Position numbers and translations under genes: made by a program. Of a stretch of 64,000 bases of DNA, positions 62,850-64,000 are shown one piece after another. The stretch spans positions 2,790,001 through 2,854,000 of the forward strand of contig NZ_CP083582.1 of NCBI RefSeq assembly GCF_020091585.1, read 5' to 3'. The notes beneath the pieces are model-generated. The model worked only from the letters and a program-made list of their open reading frames with translations. It made no database searches and had not been told where the DNA came from. The stretch comes from Kovacikia minuta CCNUW1 (GTDB lineage Bacteria; Cyanobacteriota; Cyanobacteriia; Leptolyngbyales; Leptolyngbyaceae). Position 1 is the stretch's first letter. Each line of letters begins with the position of its first letter.

Positions 62850-63350
62850 ATGATCAATTCTTCCACCGATTTCATGCAATATCCGCTGATCAATCGATTT
62901 ACACCAATGCCCATTCACTCTCCCCTATCCCGAATTGCCATCATTAGTGCGCTTTCTACGGTTAGCTTGCTTTCTGGATTGACATTTCATCCGGTTCAGC
63001 ATCCGGTTTCTGTGATTTCTACTGCTTCCGCCCGTGCCCAAAGTGGCGACCCGGTTGTTCAGTATGCTCAGGCTGCCTATGAAATTGAACGCACACGCCA
63101 GAAGAAATACAGCGAAGCCAAGCAAATCATGGGGGGTGATGTACCTGCGGACGTGTGCCGCCAGCAAAATATTCCTTCTACAGTACGCGGAATTTGCGAT
63201 GAATTCTTGAAAGAGTCTGCCAATATCATCAAGAAGAATGGCTTAACGATCGGTCAGTTTAACGACATTACTCGCCGCAAGGATAGTGAACCTGCATTGC
63301 AACAGCAGATTCAGAGTGAACTGCTGCGTCTGCAAAAAAGTGCTCCTTGA
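62850..63350 (+). CDS. DUF4168-like secreted protein
   Basis: About 166 residues from ATG 62850 (MINSSTDFMQYPLINRFT); ATG 62874 and an internal MPIHSPLSR start are alternatives. A signal peptide (IAIISALSTVSLLSGLTF ... SARAQS) precedes a helical domain (VVQYAQAAYEIERTRQKKYS, GLTIGQFNDITRRKDSEPAL) with two Cys (DVCRQQ, GICDEF). The pattern fits the DUF4168 family common in cyanobacteria. Function unknown. Confidence 0.75.
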   Translation: MINSSTDFMQYPLINRFTPMPIHSPLSRIAIISALSTVSLLSGLTFHPVQHPVSVISTASARAQSGDPVVQYAQAAYEIERTRQKKYSEAKQIMGGDVPADVCRQQNIPSTVRGICDEFLKESANIIKKNGLTIGQFNDITRRKDSEPALQQQIQSELLRLQKSAP

Positions 63351-63412
63351 TACTCAATCAATCCCCGCGATTATGTAAACCCTTATTGGGAACTTAAATC
63401 GAGGAGGTTTGC

Positions 63413-64000
63413 ATGAGTGGACTTGGCGGTCTCAATAAATCGCCGGATGGAGTTGTATTGGGTCTGGTACAACTGCAATTGCCGAATGTGGTTAATCCCG
63501 ATGACCTGGCAGTCCAGACACAACAAATCTGCGGTATGGTCGCCAAGGCACGACGCAACCTGCCAACAATGGATCTGGTCGTTTTTCCAGAGTACGCCCT
63601 GCATGGGCTGTCGATGGATACAAACCCGGAAATCATGTGTCATCTGGATGGACCAGAGGTCAGTGCCTTTAGCGCCGCCTGCCGGGACAATCAAATTTGG
63701 GGGTGTTTCTCGATCATGGAATACAACCCCCACGGCAATCCCTATAACAGTGGCATCATCCTGGATGACAAGGGTGAGCTAAGGTTGTACTACCGTAAAT
63801 TGCATCCCTGGATTCCGGTTGAACCGTGGGAACCTGGAAACCTGGGGATTCCTGTTTGTGAAGGTCCAAATGGCAGTACCCTGGCGCTGATTATCTGCCA
63901 CGATGGGATGTTCCCCGAAATGGCACGGGAATGCGCCTACAAAGGGGCTGATATCCTGCTCCGAACAGCCGGTTACACTTCTCCCATTCGTCATGCCTGG
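63413..64000 (+). CDS. Formamidase / aliphatic amidase, 5' part (partial)
   Basis: ATG 63413 follows GAGGAGG by five bases. The gene runs off the right edge after about 196 residues. It starts MSGLGGLNKSPDGVVLGLVQ and shows the nitrilase-superfamily triad: Glu in FPEYALHGLS (near 60), Lys in YYRKLHPW (near 129) and Cys in IICHDGMFPE (near 162). The first residues and spacing suit AmiF-type formamidase, which hydrolyses formamide to formate and ammonia. Aliphatic amidase AmiE is the alternative. Confidence 0.9.
   Translation, partial: MSGLGGLNKSPDGVVLGLVQLQLPNVVNPDDLAVQTQQICGMVAKARRNLPTMDLVVFPEYALHGLSMDTNPEIMCHLDGPEVSAFSAACRDNQIWGCFSIMEYNPHGNPYNSGIILDDKGELRLYYRKLHPWIPVEPWEPGNLGIPVCEGPNGSTLALIICHDGMFPEMARECAYKGADILLRTAGYTSPIRHAW

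Noticed and set aside
63383..63733. 116-codon minus-strand frame at the right edge
   Set aside because: It is antisense to the formamidase gene, whose catalytic motifs are clear on the plus strand.

Overview
The window looks like chromosome or a large plasmid of a filamentous, Leptolyngbya-like cyanobacterium. This rests on the very frequent HIP1 octamer GCGATCGC, a fused ModB-ModC molybdate transporter, a cyanoexosortase A pair, an HpsJ-type protein, heptamer-type low-complexity spacers and several cyanobacterial IS and MITE families. No rRNA, tRNA or CRISPR array was recognised. The genus is an inference.

Layout. 1-5.5 kb is a pile-up of insertion sequences: an IS630 remnant, an ISL3 remnant split by an unclassified IS, an IS3 element and an IS5 element. 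They sit in what appears to be the debris of a type III CRISPR-Cas locus (a RAMP-like fragment and a Csx2-like N-terminus). 6.0-9.3 kb is a molybdate module: a Mop molbindin divergent from modA-modBC, with a tandem 23-bp repeat between them. 9.3-16.9 kb is a defence operon, hsdM - vapB - vapC(::IS30) - hsdS - AAA ATPase - HNH nuclease, with no hsdR in the window. The ATPase has no normal start codon and follows hsdS in the same frame across one stop codon. 17-28.5 kb is an accessory, detoxification and antibiotic-resistance stretch: MBL-like protein, VOC protein, MarR, GFA proteins, MFS efflux, an AAC(6')-like acetyltransferase and a rifampin phosphotransferase gene split by IS5. 28.8-42 kb holds a beta-propeller gene broken by a MITE, an IS4 element in a divergent promoter, a large WD40 protein, tandem membrane-embedded GNAT genes, a broken SUKH-like gene and a family of pentapeptide-repeat genes. 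The first pentapeptide gene carries an IS4 that itself carries an IS256. 43-46 kb is a small LysR-linked cluster.

From about 46 kb on the sequence is quieter and more core-like: Hsp33, a DUF1275 protein, a Rieske oxygenase, cyanoexosortase A with its partner, HpsJ, a MacAB-like efflux operon with a GbsR/MarR regulator, a ClpX-zinc-finger protein with a YggU protein, a B12-binding radical SAM protein, a BrnT-type toxin pair, a rhomboid protease, a DUF4168 protein and the start of a formamidase gene. One exception is a 358-bp mini-element with a second mini-element nested inside it near 57.5 kb.

The main theme is gene inactivation by mobile DNA. At least twelve different transposon families are present, and for most insertions the target-site duplication can be read, so the ancestral gene can be reconstructed by removing the element and one repeat copy. 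Several transposases and genes are also broken at homopolymer runs, which may be real decay, recoding or assembly error. The most interesting functional locus is the hsdR-less R-M/ATPase/HNH operon.
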